Shown here in pieces: positions 36,101 to 49,800 of a DNA stretch of 64,000 nucleotides. The stretch's first letter is position 1, and each line of letters starts with the position of its first letter. Where the stretch lies: positions 218,693 to 282,692 of the forward strand of contig QLIY01000037.1 of NCBI GenBank assembly GCA_003260075.1. Direction: 5' to 3'. A model generated the notes under the pieces. The model saw nothing but the letters and a program-made list of their open reading frames with translations. It did no database searches and had not been told where the DNA came from. A program made the position numbers and the translations under genes. Origin of the DNA: Phallusia mammillata. Lineage: Eukaryota > Chordata > Ascidiacea > Phlebobranchia > Ascidiidae.

Positions 36101-39100
36101 TTTAAAGGCTGTCGTCACGACAACAGAAAACAAAACCGAGCACAAGCGACAGTGATACAGAAAAGAAACAAACTCGTATTGCGAATATGCTCCTGAAGTA
36201 TGGGACAAGACCAAACACAGCTGCTGAACATAATTTAAGAATTTCGAAAAAAACTGAAAAACGAAAACTGAGTGGGCCAAGGTTTGTACTAACTTCTAAA
36301 ACGTCTTTTTTATGAACTGTTGCTGCACTTCAACTAGACCATGAAATATTTTCTTGACCAATTTTATGCAAGAAATTCTGATAATTATGTAGCAAAAGTG
36401 TAAATGAGGACAGCAGTACAATTTATACAGTTTTGTTAATATTTTTTTTCGGAAAACAAACAAAAAGGTTCTTTTTTCTGTAGATTTGGGATAGGGTTGG
36501 TTCCACATGAAGATGAAGCCGCACAGCAATCATTGGATGAAAGTGACATGAAAGAAATTGCCAACACCATTAAACTGGTAAACAATGCATTTAAATATGG
36601 CCGAAAAAATAACCTGCATAGCATTGCAACTAAGCCCTTGTGATACATCGATTAACAAAGTGCACTAAAGTAACTTTTAAATATTCAGTCAAGGCAATGT
36701 CTGTTAGTTATGTTTAACTTTGCACCCTACAGAATACCTGCTTTTAAATGCAAACGAAATAATCGTAAAAAAAGATACTTAGTAAGCGGATAGTTAACAA
36801 TTACGTAATGAAAATTTCTCTTTTTAGGTTGAATTGACACCTGATAAACTCACAAAAAGAAAAAGGTCCATTTCTGAAGGAAAGTCGCCAGTATTGAATG
36901 GTTCCCAAACTTCGGTTATTGTCAGCAACCAATCATTGTCAACAGTTGCGTCTCATGACACAAAAACTGACGGTTTTTCTCAGCAACTGCTTCAAATGTC
37001 TGAAAATGAGGAATTGTTGCATACAAAAGGCAATGCCATTAAAGATGAGATGAAGAAGTTACAAGATGAGACTGCTCAAGTCAATAGTGTAAGTAATTGG
37101 ATTAATTTTTTGTGTATTGCCGGGATTCTGAAACTCTGGGGCACACCCACCCTACTTTTTTGCAACTTTGTTATTAATGTTAAAGTGGCTTTTCCACACT
37201 AGCTGTAAACACCAACACTTGGAGCAAACTTGCCGGTTAAGATGACCTATGTTTTTTTATTAACCAGTTGTTTTAATTTTGTTAAGAGCCATTTGGGAAC
37301 TGTTAGTGATTCTGGTCAAAGAAAGGAAAAATGTATAATTCCGTAGTAAAATCCTTAAAGTTGTGTATTAAAGTGCATTCTAGCGTTCATTCCACTGGAT
37401 GTGTGTTGGGGTCATTATCATACTACCCATTTTTTGCAGTTAATTGAGCAACTCTTGCTGAAAAAGCAAGGATTGAGTGAAGAACTGTCAAAGGTCAAAC
37501 AAAAAGAAGCTGAAGTTAATTTTGAACTTGAAAAGATTCGACTTCATAGGCTTGCATTGTTACGGTAAGAATATTGTGTATGGTTGAATTAGCACCAATT
37601 TCATCTTTTTCCTCACATTCTGTTTACAGAGGTACTGTTGCAAACCAACCTAAACCAACTTCTGAGATCCCATCCTTCCATTTGGATGCCTGCAGTCACA
37701 GCACACCCATGTCCAGTGTTAGAAACATGTCACAATCAAGCATGGAAACCAATGAGCCTACAAGAAAGGGTCCTTCCTGTATGTTACCATCTGTACCAGT
37801 CAAGACCGAATACCAAAAATCTCCAGGCTGTACACCGGCTAAAGATAACACAAGCATTACTCCACCACCTAAGGCAGTATCACCCTTTCCTGTTGCATCA
37901 AGTTCAGAATATTTCGATGCCAGTATCGGCGTGAAAATGCCGACTGTGGTAAAACGGGAAAGATCACCTTCTGTGGATGATATAATGCAGAAGTATTTGC
38001 AGCAAGCAAGCACAGAGCGTGACGTAAATATGGCATCTGCAACGCCAAGGCCACTTGTAAGTTTTTCTGCTGGTATTTATGAAACCAGTTAACCAGCGGT
38101 TGTCGCACTGGCCCATAAACGTGAAATTTTTTGAAACAGTATTAAAGTACATGTCTCAAGAGTTTTATACATTATTGGTTGGTGCATTGTAAAGTATTTT
38201 ATCTATTATTTTTGCCACAAAAGTTTTTTGTTTTCTGTTTTTTAGTTCGGAAATATGAATTATGCTGTGCTAAAATTTTAAACAGTTGTTTACATGGTGT
38301 TTCTTGTTTAAAATTTTAACCCCAAGGTGTTATATTTGCAAATATGTGTCATTGTCCTCTTATATACACTCTTCTTCTATAGGAGTGATTTATTGGTTTA
38401 CGATCAGTAATGGCCTCTGCTTTATGCATGACTATTGGGCCAACTGCAATTTTCTCGCTGAAGCAAAACTGTGATGTTTTTAGTCACTTGTGTCACACTG
38501 TGAAGAGTGACAGACGTCACTTATGTTTTTAGCTTGCTTCACTGTCACTTTATACAGTAGTTTATGTGGTGGTTGGTTTACCAACAATAGTAAGCCCATG
38601 GGCTGTTAGTTTCAGTACAAGGTTATTATTTTAAAACATGAATGTATTTTGTCCAGCACCACACCAGTTAAATGATAAATTGGTTGAAAAAGACATAACA
38701 ATGTTAATGAATAGACGATCAAATGCATGTTTTCGAAACCAAGTTGAAAGGTCAACAATGGGTACTTGGCTATTGTACTGCAAAAGGTTGTGGCAGGTCG
38801 CCATAAACACATTGCAATTGTTGGTTAAAAACGATTTGTTGCCTCTGTACCACAATGTGGTTTTGAATGTTGACGCAAAATTATCTTGTCAACTCAGTGA
38901 AGACTGATTTGTTGCACCTTGTTGTTAAACAAAGGATTAACTGTGTGCTACAAAAAAAACCTTGTTAAAAGGTCATTCAACGACTATTCAGCCTGGCTGC
39001 TTCAGGTAAGAAGCTACTACAGGTTTAATTGTGAAACTAATTCAAAAACAATTTGTTGTACCTTTGCCATAACATGGTTTCTTAATTTGTCAGTGTCCCG

Positions 39101-42100
39101 TAATATTATCTGGGACTTGTAAAAGAAGTTGGAACTGTTTTAAAACAGACGCTATGAAATGATGTTGAGGTTAAAGCTACAACTTCTTTAAATATACGTA
39201 ACATTATATGATGAAAAATAAATATATACAAAAACTGTTAAAGTTTTGGTTCATGCTCTTTACTAATTTGCCCTTTGGAATCTATAAATATTCACACCAT
39301 ATTAACACTGTCCCTGATTAGCCATCTTTGTAGTTCATAACTGGTAAAATGCAAAAAAATGCATTCCTTTACAACAGGGGTTCCCAACCTTTTTACGATC
39401 TCGTACCACTTGGACGCTTTTTACTGCCACGCGTACCACTACTTGCAGAACAACTAATTTGATCGAATCATATTATATTCATAAGAATAATATTGGCCTA
39501 CTAAGTAACACTAATGCACCACAAATAAATTATTATTTTTTGTTTACTGTCCACCAATTGGTCAACAAAACCAGATAAATAAATGATAAAGTTGTGAATC
39601 CAGGTTTTTGTGAAAAAAAAAAACGGAAGCTACTCGCGTACCACATAAAAAACCTTCACGTACCACTAGTGTGGTACGCGTACCACACGTTGGGAACCCC
39701 TGCTTTACAAGAATTGTATGTTGTGGTTACTATTATTTGTCAGATGAAAAAAATGGCATGTCCACTTTGTAGGTAAACCCTCTTTAAAGAGGAATGCATA
39801 ACTTAATGTAAGATAGCTTTTCATACTGCCTGCATCAGCTATATGAAAATTTGCTCTTTTATTTGACAGCATTGCAGTTCGCGCAAACCTGATGACTTTG
39901 AAGTTTCCTCCACAACAAGTCCACATGAGGATTATGGAAGGTTTGTAGATTTGTTTCAGTAAGCAAGTGTCTTTTAATCACTCCTATTGTTGTTTCTAAT
40001 ATTTTCATTAAAACTTATTAAGATAAAAAATACTTTTAAATTCTGAATCACTAGGCATGTCAACCTTGGCATGCCTACCAGGGCTTGCTGACACCTGTTT
40101 TACCCACTTCAACAATTATTGAGATTGTTGTTTTGTACAGGCACTATAGTGAAGAGAGGGGGCTCAGCATTAAACCTCCTGCTCAAGGAAATATTGTGGC
40201 AGGCACTAGTTCAGTGAGGGAAAAGAGAAATCGCATTTCAGAGTAAGCAAGTTTATTATGAAATGTGACTAAGGCAAAAGATATCCAAAATAGTAGCCTT
40301 GTTTATGTTTAAATATTTTGTGCAGGGATCCTGAACTGGCCAAGTTGGATGCTCAACGACCAAAGAGTACTGAGGTTACTTGGTCATGGGTGACTGCACA
40401 CAATGAGACCTACAGTTCTTGCCAGGCTGGTGATGACAATGTAATTCGGCCACAGGGATATAATACCTTCGGTAAACTTGTTGAATGCGAAAACCATGTT
40501 AAGAACTGTATAATTGGCATCATTTTGGCTTGTTTTTGGTCATCTTTGCTTTTTGTTGATTTTTTTGCTGTGTGGTGTTATAAAATGCTAGGAAAAAGTG
40601 TAGGTACCCAATATAATTTGGGTAACAAATATATATTCTTTGTTGTTCTATGAATTGGTAACACGATACATGAGAAATCCACCTTTTTTAAAATAATTTG
40701 TGCCTACACTACTGCAATAGTAATGTTTTTAACTTTGTCCTGTAGAAACAATAGCGGATTGCACTGGAACCCTTGACATTCATGATGCTTCAGTTGCCAG
40801 TATATTGGTCACAGAGTCTGGTTGGATGGTCACCTGCTCAAAAGACAAAACTGTTCGAGTCACCAATGCCAAAACAGGTCATTAACTACTTCAAAACAAT
40901 TCAAAGAACAAAACAGATGTACTTACGTGTTTCATTTTTAGGTGTCGTTATTAAACGTTTTCCATTACCTCATGTCCCAATTACTGCACATGTTGCTATG
41001 GCCAGTGGTGAGACCCAGGAAACTATGCTTGAGAAGATTTTTATATATGTTGTGTACTTGGAAGATGGGCTGGATAGGACTCTTTTGGCTGAGTCCACTG
41101 TGTGTAGAATTCTTTTGACAATAAATGTGAGTTTAACGGATTTTGCCACATTTTATTCAACTTTAAACTAACTGTATTTGATATATATTTGTTAAAATGT
41201 CGTTACACTTGCATGTCTATACTGTTACAGTGAAATTTAGTCATTATTTTACTTTATAGTTGACCACTGAAAACCCAGAATGCAGTTTTCGTCAAATCAA
41301 AATTCTAGAATACAACAGCAGCATTCTGTGCATTCACCAATCCAAAGAATCTTTCTTGTACCTTGGTGCTCGTGATGGCAGGGTCATTGTATGTAATTAC
41401 AAGCAGGTATGTATCTCAATAATTTTATGTCCTAAAGTCTGTATAATTGTTGTTAAACATCCATGCCATACCTATTAACAACTGCTACCCTTTTTTTCTT
41501 ATTTTAAAATACATGCAAGTTGATACTTTTACGCAAAGCACCTGTACAGCTTAAAAAGTTCTAAATATATTTCAGTACATACCCTGTACATACAAGTTTA
41601 AAGTCTTTATTGTTTTCTGTGATATGCTTTTTAATCATGGTTACTGGTTTTGCTTTGTAATGGTTAAATAATTTTGTTTCACAGGTGAAATATGTTGAAA
41701 CCTTGGATTGTCACTCTCCACATGCAATTTGCTGTCTTACAAGTGGATCAGATGGGGCTCGTAGGATTTTATGTTGTGGTTCCAGCGATTGTCGTATTTC
41801 TGTTCGAGATGCCAGTGATGGTTTGCTGCTGAGGGTATTCACTGGTCACACAAAAACTGTTAATTCTTTGCAGGTAAACATGCAAATAAAAAACATACTT
41901 CATACTCCTTACACAAGCATATGTGTCCTGTGATTCCTGGTGTTCAAGAACGCTTTAGGGTTGATTTCAGTTATGAGTATATGTTCATCTTAACTACTTG
42001 TTACATTGCTATATCTCTCACATTTTTAAAACACTATGTAATTCTTCACAGGGGTAATGCTTGTTTTTACTATTGCAAGCTATTTTGTCTGAATGTTCCT

Positions 42101-43921
42101 TAACAAACTTTGCTGTGCTGATAACTACAGCACATAAGAAAACACTATTTTACTGTTAGAACATCTGTCTGAATTTAATGTTGTTGTTTTTTATTACAAG
42201 AAACCAATTATGTTACTGACTTAGGGATCTCTTAACTCTCATTTGCCTAATACATTTTACCATTGTCATGTTTTTCAGTTGGTAAACAACTTGCTGTACA
42301 GCGGCTCATCAGACAGGACCGTATTGGTACATAACATTCAAACTGGGGAAGTAATACAGAAGTATGTGTTTCAATTAAACAGCATTTGAAAAGTTTAGGC
42401 ACTTACTGGCTCCTCTTTTACCAGGTTTCTAGGAATGCATGGTGGAAGTATCAAAATGTTGGCTGTACACCCGAAAGCTATTATCACGCTTTGTTTGGAC
42501 AAATGCATTCGGGTATTACAGACAGAGGTAGGTAAACATAAAAAATCTTTACAGCTTACCAGTTTTGTTTCTATCCTTACAAGTTGCATTCCTTTTATTT
42601 TGTTTTTTTGATTGCAACTGGTAAGTATTACAGTCAACCTAATGAAAATTTGTGTATGTTTTTAGCCTTGTCGAGTCAGTGGGCCACCAATACCAACATC
42701 GAGTCTGCCATTAAGCTTACATTTATTCCAAGCTATGTGCCAAAGCAATGATGTGAAGGTTTCTGTACCAGTGGCATGCATTGGTTATCAAGATGGAAAA
42801 GTGCAGCTAATACCAATGACCCAATTGGCAACTCATTATACAAAGACCACGGTAGATTGAAATTTAGTATTTGGTTTTATTTATTAAAACAGGACTCCAT
42901 TGTTACTGCAGCTACAGCTGACATTGCGATGTGTGTAATTGTTTTTGGAAAAAAATGTTGTATAAAATAATTTAAAAAAGATACAGAAGGTTGATAACCA
43001 TAACAGGATTATTAAAACACAAGTTGCCTCAGGCATTAAGCAAGCCCTTTACCGTTTAGTCCAAGAACACACTTTATACTTTGTGCAGGTCAATTAGGGC
43101 AGAATATGCAGTACATGGTAAACATGCTTGTTTTTAAGATTTCCTTTATGTCGTCAACAAACGACCACCAAACTGAAAATGTTTCCAAAACCAGAGAAAA
43201 GCAAACTCTTATTGATTATGTTGATCTGGTCAACAGTTTAAGTTGTATGGTAAGTGTCAGTTATTTCATGCTTGAATCTGGGGACCATGTTTTTTTAAAA
43301 AAACATGCTGTTTTAGTGGGCAGGCTGTTCGGCAGCAGGATTTACAAGCAGGGATGCCCTACTCAACCACATTCGATTGTTTCATGCACCTGATGATTAC
43401 CCAAAGCAGCTTGACTCTTGCTGTCGGTGGGATAACTGTACTCTATACTTCTCTGCTGAGCTTGACTCTTCAAAGGTAGATTGATGTTTTACCTAATAAT
43501 AAAGTTTCTCTTGCTGGAATGCTAAAATCCACTTTTTTTACTTCTATTTGCTGGTGTAGAGCCTATTTCAGTGTATTCTTTTGTAAGATATTGTTATGTA
43601 GATCGAATGCACAAACTTTTGACTTGATTTGAATCATTGAAACAGCAAAGAATTTTATGATTGCTACACAATGTATTGTAGAAGTAAATTGGGTTTTAAC
43701 ATTCATATGCCCAGTATTGCTTCCGCTTGAATAGGATACTCAGTCTTTTGGGGATTTTTTTTTGATTGATGATATGAAAGTATTTGGAAAACAACAAAGC
43801 AATAAAAGTTATCACACGAATTGAATATGTTTTTTAAGCCTTAAATTTGTTGTTGCAGGATGTTAGAATTCATATGGAAAAGCATGTTGCAAATGCAATT
43901 AGAAGGAGTAAACAGGAATGA
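30140..43921 (+). CDS. ZNF106: ZNF106 orthologue: C2H2 fingers plus WD40 repeats
   Basis: Large nuclear zinc-finger/WD40 protein; the vertebrate protein binds RNA and splicing factors. Thirty coding exons join in frame (1,593 aa): 30140-30201, 30715-30805, 32010-32120, 32301-32362, 32450-32605, 32816-32915, 33135-33719, 33824-34198, 34505-34686, 34882-34992, 35354-35453, 35779-35867, 36108-36281, 36484-36577, 36828-37088, 37440-37564, 37630-38056, 39870-39940, 40141-40242, 40326-40471, 40746-40877, 40942-41126, 41260-41406, 41685-41873, 42279-42361, 42425-42527, 42666-42851, 43139-43249, 43317-43475, 43859-43921. Two fingers near residues 77-137 (CHLCDLHF, HECNLCCAKC) match the vertebrate N-terminus. 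RFGIGLVP and a coiled coil (LLLKKQGLSEELSK) follow. WD40 repeats include SSDCRISVRDASDGLLLR and GSSDRTVLVHNIQTGE. The end carries CSAAGFTSRDALLNH and CCRWDNCTLYF fingers. The first 70 residues extend beyond the vertebrate start; Met70 could be the true start. Confidence 0.93.
34283..34391 (-). repeat. SINE copy, ZNF106 intron
   Basis: Reverse-complement relative of the repeat at 5112-5211, with CATACTGGGATCAG, GACCAGCGATCACAGC and GCCAGGACCATTG in matching order. It lies between exons 8 and 9. Like the 5112 copy, it lacks the tRNA-like interior. Confidence 0.6.
39375..39702. mobile_element. hAT-type non-autonomous element (328 bp), ZNF106 intron
   Basis: The ends CAGGGGTTCCCAACC and TTGGGAACCCCTG are inverted. 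The 8-bp duplication CTTTACAA flanks it at 39367-39374 and 39703-39710. A subterminal CGTACCACTAGTGTGGTACG palindrome marks the same family as the element at 2186-2776. Confidence 0.94.
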
Positions 43922-43992
43922 ATTTGGATTATAATTACACTGTGTTACATTTTAAATTATTTTTTTGTTCAGTATGTGCATAAATATTGCAG

Positions 43993-43998
43993 AATAAA
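43993..43998 (+). promoter_or_regulatory. AATAAA polyadenylation signal, ZNF106
   Basis: A canonical hexamer 72 bases after the ZNF106 stop, in the expected place for a short 3' UTR. Confidence 0.65.
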
Positions 43999-45002
43999 GG
44001 TATATTATTTGCCCTTTTCTGAACAATCCCATATTAAGTGCTATTTAAATGTGTTGAACAGAAAATTACTTGAACAATCATGTTTATGAGGTGGCAGTAA
44101 GTTTTTGCAGCATTAAATTATGTTTCATATTGAACCTGCGCAGTAGTCCCAGGCCTTTGAAAGTTGTCTGTTTAAAAATTGGTACTAGCTTGTCTTGTGT
44201 ATGTGTCTGCTAGTCTGTGTGCCAAACTTGTTTTATTTTGGCAGCAATACAAACTAAATTTTCCCCTACCTGTGGTGATCAGATTTATGTTGAAAACTGT
44301 GTGTTCACATTTTAGCATCACTATTTTTTTAGGTGAAACAAGATTTTTTGTTGGTGCATAAATGAGCTGTGCTGCTCTGCATAGAACATATCACTTGAGG
44401 TCCTATGATGGGTCTTACATTTTTTTTTACTTTTACATGTATGTCATATTATATGTTTTATTTTGTGGTTTGGATATATACACCATCAACCCCTTTACTT
44501 TCTTCACTTTTTATTGGTGCTGCTATGTGCTGTTTCATATGACTTGTCATTTTGAGGTACTTGCAATAAATATATTTCCAACATAATCATTAAACAACTT
44601 TTTGTGTTCAGAAATTCCTTAGTGTTTAACATCTATGCCTATTTAACTTCCACACCTCCGAAAACTTGCTTGGAATATGACACAAAACATAATTCATGCT
44701 AAAACATATTTAATTATCTGTTGACTTATCAAAAGCAATCATTTTGAATAGGAATTGTTTCTTGTAATTTAATAACTGGCTTTTGGTTCTCAAAAAGGGC
44801 GTGTTCATATTATTATTAATGAACCTAATTTGGCAAAGTATAACAAAACTGTCAATTCTATTAAAAAAACATTCAACCTTTTGCAAAAACTAAATGGCAA
44901 ATGTCTCTAGTTACTTTGGTACTTTTTTTGCTGGAGGCTCTTTTTAGTACCAAGTGTCTATTTAGCTTGAAGCAAGAAACTGCTCTAAGCAGAGAACTTG
45001 TG

Positions 45003-45128
45003 ATGAGTCATAATTAAGTAAGAGTCGATTATGAAGGTAATTCCAAATGTACATAAGAGCACAACTAACTCATAATTAATTAAGAGTCGATTATGAAGGT
45101 AATTCCAAATGTACATAAGAGCACAACT
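45003..45128 (+). repeat. 62-bp tandem duplication just before the protease ATG
   Basis: AGAGTCGATTATGAAGGTAA begins at 45021 and again at 45083, followed both times by the same TTCCAAATGTACATAAGAGC and CACAACTA. The second copy runs straight into the start codon at 45129. It therefore duplicates the leader or core promoter. Confidence 0.9.
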
Positions 45129-46616
45129 ATGCAGCTGTTCAACAGTTTCAAAATTTTGGCTTTAGTATTATGCTTTACAACAGGTAAGTGTATACTTGTG
45201 TGAAAGCAAAAATACAACCAACAAAGTTACCTTGGTCTAGCAGGCTCAACTGATGATGAATTATACGATGAATCAAGGCGGTGTGTTAAACAATGCAATC
45301 TTGAATATACAGGCACTTTGAATACAACCTTGTCAGGAAGACAGTGTAGATCTTGGACAGATAAAGATGTTTCTGCAGGGGTTGATCTTAGGTGAAGATA
45401 TATTTGTTAGTTAGCTCTTATAATATCGTATACTTACATTTTTTAGACAACTGGGGGCTTACTGCAGAAATCCATACAACAGACCCATGCCATGGTGTTA
45501 TGTAAATGGTTCTGAGTGGGAATACTGCTTTAGGTCAAAATGTGTGGGTAAGTTTGACAATCAAACTGGCCAATAAGGTTTTAAAGTTGGAATATTGTAG
45601 TGTTGCGTGAAGCTGAACAATAAACTGATGTGCACGACTGTGTGTACTTTTTGGGTTTACAATAAACATTTAGCTGTGACCACCCTAAATGATTTAAAAA
45701 GATGGGACTTTTTGTTTAATCAGACCATGCATGCAATAAGTTCATACTCTTATGCAATATGTGTTTTAGATACCAAGGTCTATCACAATTGTGAAGTTCC
45801 TGGTTTCTATCACTTTAATGGAAGTTGTCATTCGGTCCTTCCAGTGCCAAGAAAAAGTCGATCATCAGCAAAAGCCGAATGCCGAAAACTTTCTGCAACA
45901 ACAAAGCTAAGTGTAGTTTCATCACAGGAAGAAATGGCCTTTTTGCGTGATACTACCTGCCTTTCTGCACTACTTGGAGGAAAATTTCATCCTGTAAATC
46001 CTAGTTTTTTTTCTAATTTTTGCACGCTTAGGAAAAAAATGACCATAAAGATGTCATATAATGATATCACTTCTTATTTCTCAACCAGTTCAAAATTTTG
46101 TGTAGAATCAGCAGCAATGGAAGTGGCGCAATTCAAAAACGTGGGGATTAGATCGTCCTCATGGTGATTGGCCCTGGTGTAATGAATTTCCTCAAAATTC
46201 TAATGTTAACAAGTGTCTGATGATGCGGGGCCAATGTAATGTTATGCAAAAATTACACATATGTGAAAACAAAGTTCAATTAATACATATTTAATGTTTT
46301 CAGGTTTGCAGTCGATTAAATGCCAAGGAGGAGACACTGACTTGTATCCCAGTTGTGAACTAGACTTGTCAAGATGTACGTCTATTTGTTAGTTTGTTTA
46401 GTTCGTTACAGTAGTGAGTAGTCTATGACCTGGATTTTGCTCTTCTTTTTGAGAAATGGATCTCCTATACCAGTGGTTCCCAACCAGGGCCCAGGGCCCC
46501 CCAGGGGGGGCACGAGCTGTGTTCTGGGGGCCACAGAAGTATATTCACCAGAAACACCCACAAAAAGCCATTTTTTTAATGCGCATAACTAAGTGTGTGT
46601 TGCAAATAACTTTATT

Positions 46617-46676
<60 letters not shown>

Positions 46677-46746
46677 CTGAGGTTTATCACGCTCGTTTAC
46701 CCTATTAGACCTGTTTAAGGCCAAAATTAATACCGCATTCCAACGC

Positions 46747-46817
<71 letters not shown>

Positions 46818-49800
46818 CGGGCCACGGTCCACGAAAGGTTGGGAACCACTGTCCTATACTTTATACTACACCAGACCGGTTACCAGACATTGCCACATAT
46901 GGTAAAGCAGGGGTGTGCAACCTGCGGCCCGTTGATAAAGTTCGTGCGGCCCGCGGAGACGCTGGAATTTTCTAATTTACTGGCAAAAGAGTCCAATTAT
47001 CTTATATTTTTGAGCTCATTAGTGCGCCCGGTGGTATTTCTATGCGACCTGGCAATAATGCAGCTATAAATAAATGCGACTTTTACTTGTTAACTCAATA
47101 TAAGCATATTTGGTATGAAACAAATTAAAATCAGCTTGGGGTGCGGCCCGCGATCTGATCATGGTAATTGTATTTGGCCCCACGGTGAAAAAGGTTGCAC
47201 ACCCCTGTGGTAAAGCACAGGCTAGAAAAATACCCTGCGGTGGGATTCGAACCCACGATGAAAACCTTTGCGGGACTCCGTTGGTAGAGCGCATATCCCG
47301 GAAAAGCTCCTGTCATTCGAATGCTATTTTTTTGACTGGATCGCAGTATTGAATTTATGTTTAGCACCTATACTTTGTTTTAAATTAAAACTTTTTTTGG
47401 AATTTAAGATTGTTTCTAAATTCTTTGGACTGGTGCTAAAAGTTGTGTGTTCTACTCAATTTTAAAGCGAAAAAAATTCAAACCGTTTAAGCCGGTTGCT
47501 TTTTTACAGCCAAGTTTAAAATGCTTGAAACAGGAGTGCCAGTTACTTGGAAATCAGCAAAACAAAAGTGTGCAGAATTTATGAAAGAACTGTGTTATGC
47601 AGAAGACTTATGTTCAAATGACACCACAACTACAAGTCACAAGTTTGTGACGTTTCAATTTCCACGAAAAACTGACCAATGGATCCCAGTTCACAACGAA
47701 TATGGGGACTGGATATACGTTGGTCCAACGCCTGAAAAACAATGTAAAAGACTGGCTCCAACTACAGGCCCAGCGAAAACTGTTGCAAACGAAGGAAGGG
47801 TGATGTGTTGCAATCGTGATGGGAGAATCCTGCCTGCTTCGAAGCCGGTAACGGTGTATGTTTTTACTGCTGTTTATGACTTTAAAATCAGATACAAATT
47901 TTCGTTACACCCGTACAACACGCTTGAAGAATTACAAACTGATGAAGTATCGTGGGTTCGGGGAAGGAGAATGCAAGGCGATATATTATCATTTGTATTG
48001 CAATCGAAGTATGGCATGGGACATTACGAAGTCCCAGTACACTTTTGTGCGAAATCTCATCAATCACAGGAAGGCTGGGAAACTAAGCTGTACTCGATAT
48101 CAAGAACGCCATGCCAAAATCCATACAAAATGCAGTTTTACTTATTTTCGTCGAATTTCTCTGAGTCTGAATCTTTACATGTTGCCAGTGATTCCAGTAA
48201 TGCTTCTAGATTGTATTCACAAAACGATGGGTCTAGTCTTTACCAGGAAAATGCATTTCAGTTGTTTGGAGCAACAAACATTACCCATGCAGTGGAGCAA
48301 ATCAATGACCCTTGTATGCGGATACAAAAGTTGCGGGGTAAAAACGGTGTTGTGGCACTGCCGCGTTTTCCACCTAACGAAACCTTCTTATCATTGAGCT
48401 GTAGATGGAGAATTATCGCTCCCGATGGTTACATAATACGAGTTAACTTCACAACACTCGATATTCCTGCCAACGGGTCAAACCACCAGAATTTTGTTAC
48501 GGTTACCCGTAATGATCGTTTTAGGAAGAGCTATGGTAACTTACTCTACAACATTCACCAAGTCTGCCCCAAATCCGCTATCACCTTGCGCCCTACGGCG
48601 GCCCAACGGAATTCGAAACTTTGGGTTGAATATGGAACAGTTTGTGGCGATGTTCGGCCACCTAGTTTTATAACAATCGGTAACAAACTTGTGGTCGATT
48701 TTTGGAGTAGAAATTTTGTAAATGTAACACATGATTTTCGCCTTACCTATGAGATGCTGAAACCGCCTTCAGACTTGCAAGTAATGTCGTTTCCAAGCAA
48801 CGATAGCACGTGGCTTGCCGCAAAGGAGCAGTGCACGAATAGTGGGTTGGATCTCTGTCGTCAACAGGATATTTGCAAGTAGGTGCTTCTTACTATCATC
48901 ACTGGGTCAATACAATACTTGGTCTATAATCTTGGATTTTCACCCCTTTAAAATACTGCGAACACACATTTTAAGGCTGTTTTGGTCGGTTTCATTTCGC
49001 TATCTTCTAGCAACAACCGAAAACTGAAACATAAATCATAGACGAAAAATGTCGTTTTGCAGGTACGGGAATCGTCCTTTCTATGGCGTTGAGGATGGAA
49101 GCCGCCTAGTTCCAGTTAGAGATGACTTTAACGAATGGGTGCAGATCGGTCACCATCACGGCCAAGCGTGTCAGCGTCTAAACCAACTGTTTGGTCCCCC
49201 CTTGTGGGGCGTTTCATCTAATTTCTGCACAAAAGAGGTGAGAATAATTTGTAAAGTACTGCACAGGGATTTTGGGTCAAACGCATAAATTTAAATTTGA
49301 TTTAAGTTTGTTGCTTTTATCCGTTTTACTGATGATTGACATATCGATTGTTTTAGTTTCAGTGTTCTATTCCGGAGTCAATATATTGCTGCAGGAATTC
49401 TAACATTGAAAATACAACCTCTGTTCTGGTCAATATAACTGTCTACAGGTCCTGGCAAAACGGCATTATTTTCCAAAGGTATAGCATGTGTTCTTTTACT
49501 TTTGTCGATTTCTTTCTGAAGCGATCTCAATACCTCTCATTTATAAAGAAGTGGAAAGGTTTTTTTGCCAACCGCTGTTTAAACTATGCTGGTAAAGTCG
49601 TATTTGTAAACGCTAGAAACGCTCGTGAAGGTACGTCGTTTGTTTTCTATTTTTTCAATATAAAATTCGAAACCAATGACCTGTATAATGATATTGGATA
49701 GACCCGAATCCAATGTAAAAAATTCACAGACGAGTCGGCGTATTCTTACACTAAAAATTCTTTACTGTATTTAGGTATGTACGAGAGGCAATTGATAATC

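Larger units (their letters stand above)
43922..45128. other. Intergenic region between ZNF106 and the mosaic protease
   Basis: About 1.2 kb of AT-rich sequence holding the ZNF106 3' end and the protease promoter. Open frames at 44179-44361 and 44362-44586 have no recognisable domain. A 62-bp tandem duplication lies at its end. Confidence 0.45.
46471..46851. mobile_element. hAT-type element with two poly-G runs, protease intron
   Basis: The ends CAGTGGTTCCCAACC and GGTTGGGAACCACTG are perfect complements. The duplication TCCTATAC is at 46463-46470 and 46852-46859. Two G runs (46619-46676, 58 nt; 46749-46817, 69 nt) take up a third of it. Confidence 0.95.

Noticed and set aside
46456-46832. 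Gly- and Pro-rich frames
   Set aside because: Translated poly-G runs of the hAT element at 46471-46851.
47219-47310. Functional tRNA gene
   Set aside because: The A-like and B-like boxes are on opposite strands, so no promoter or fold is complete.
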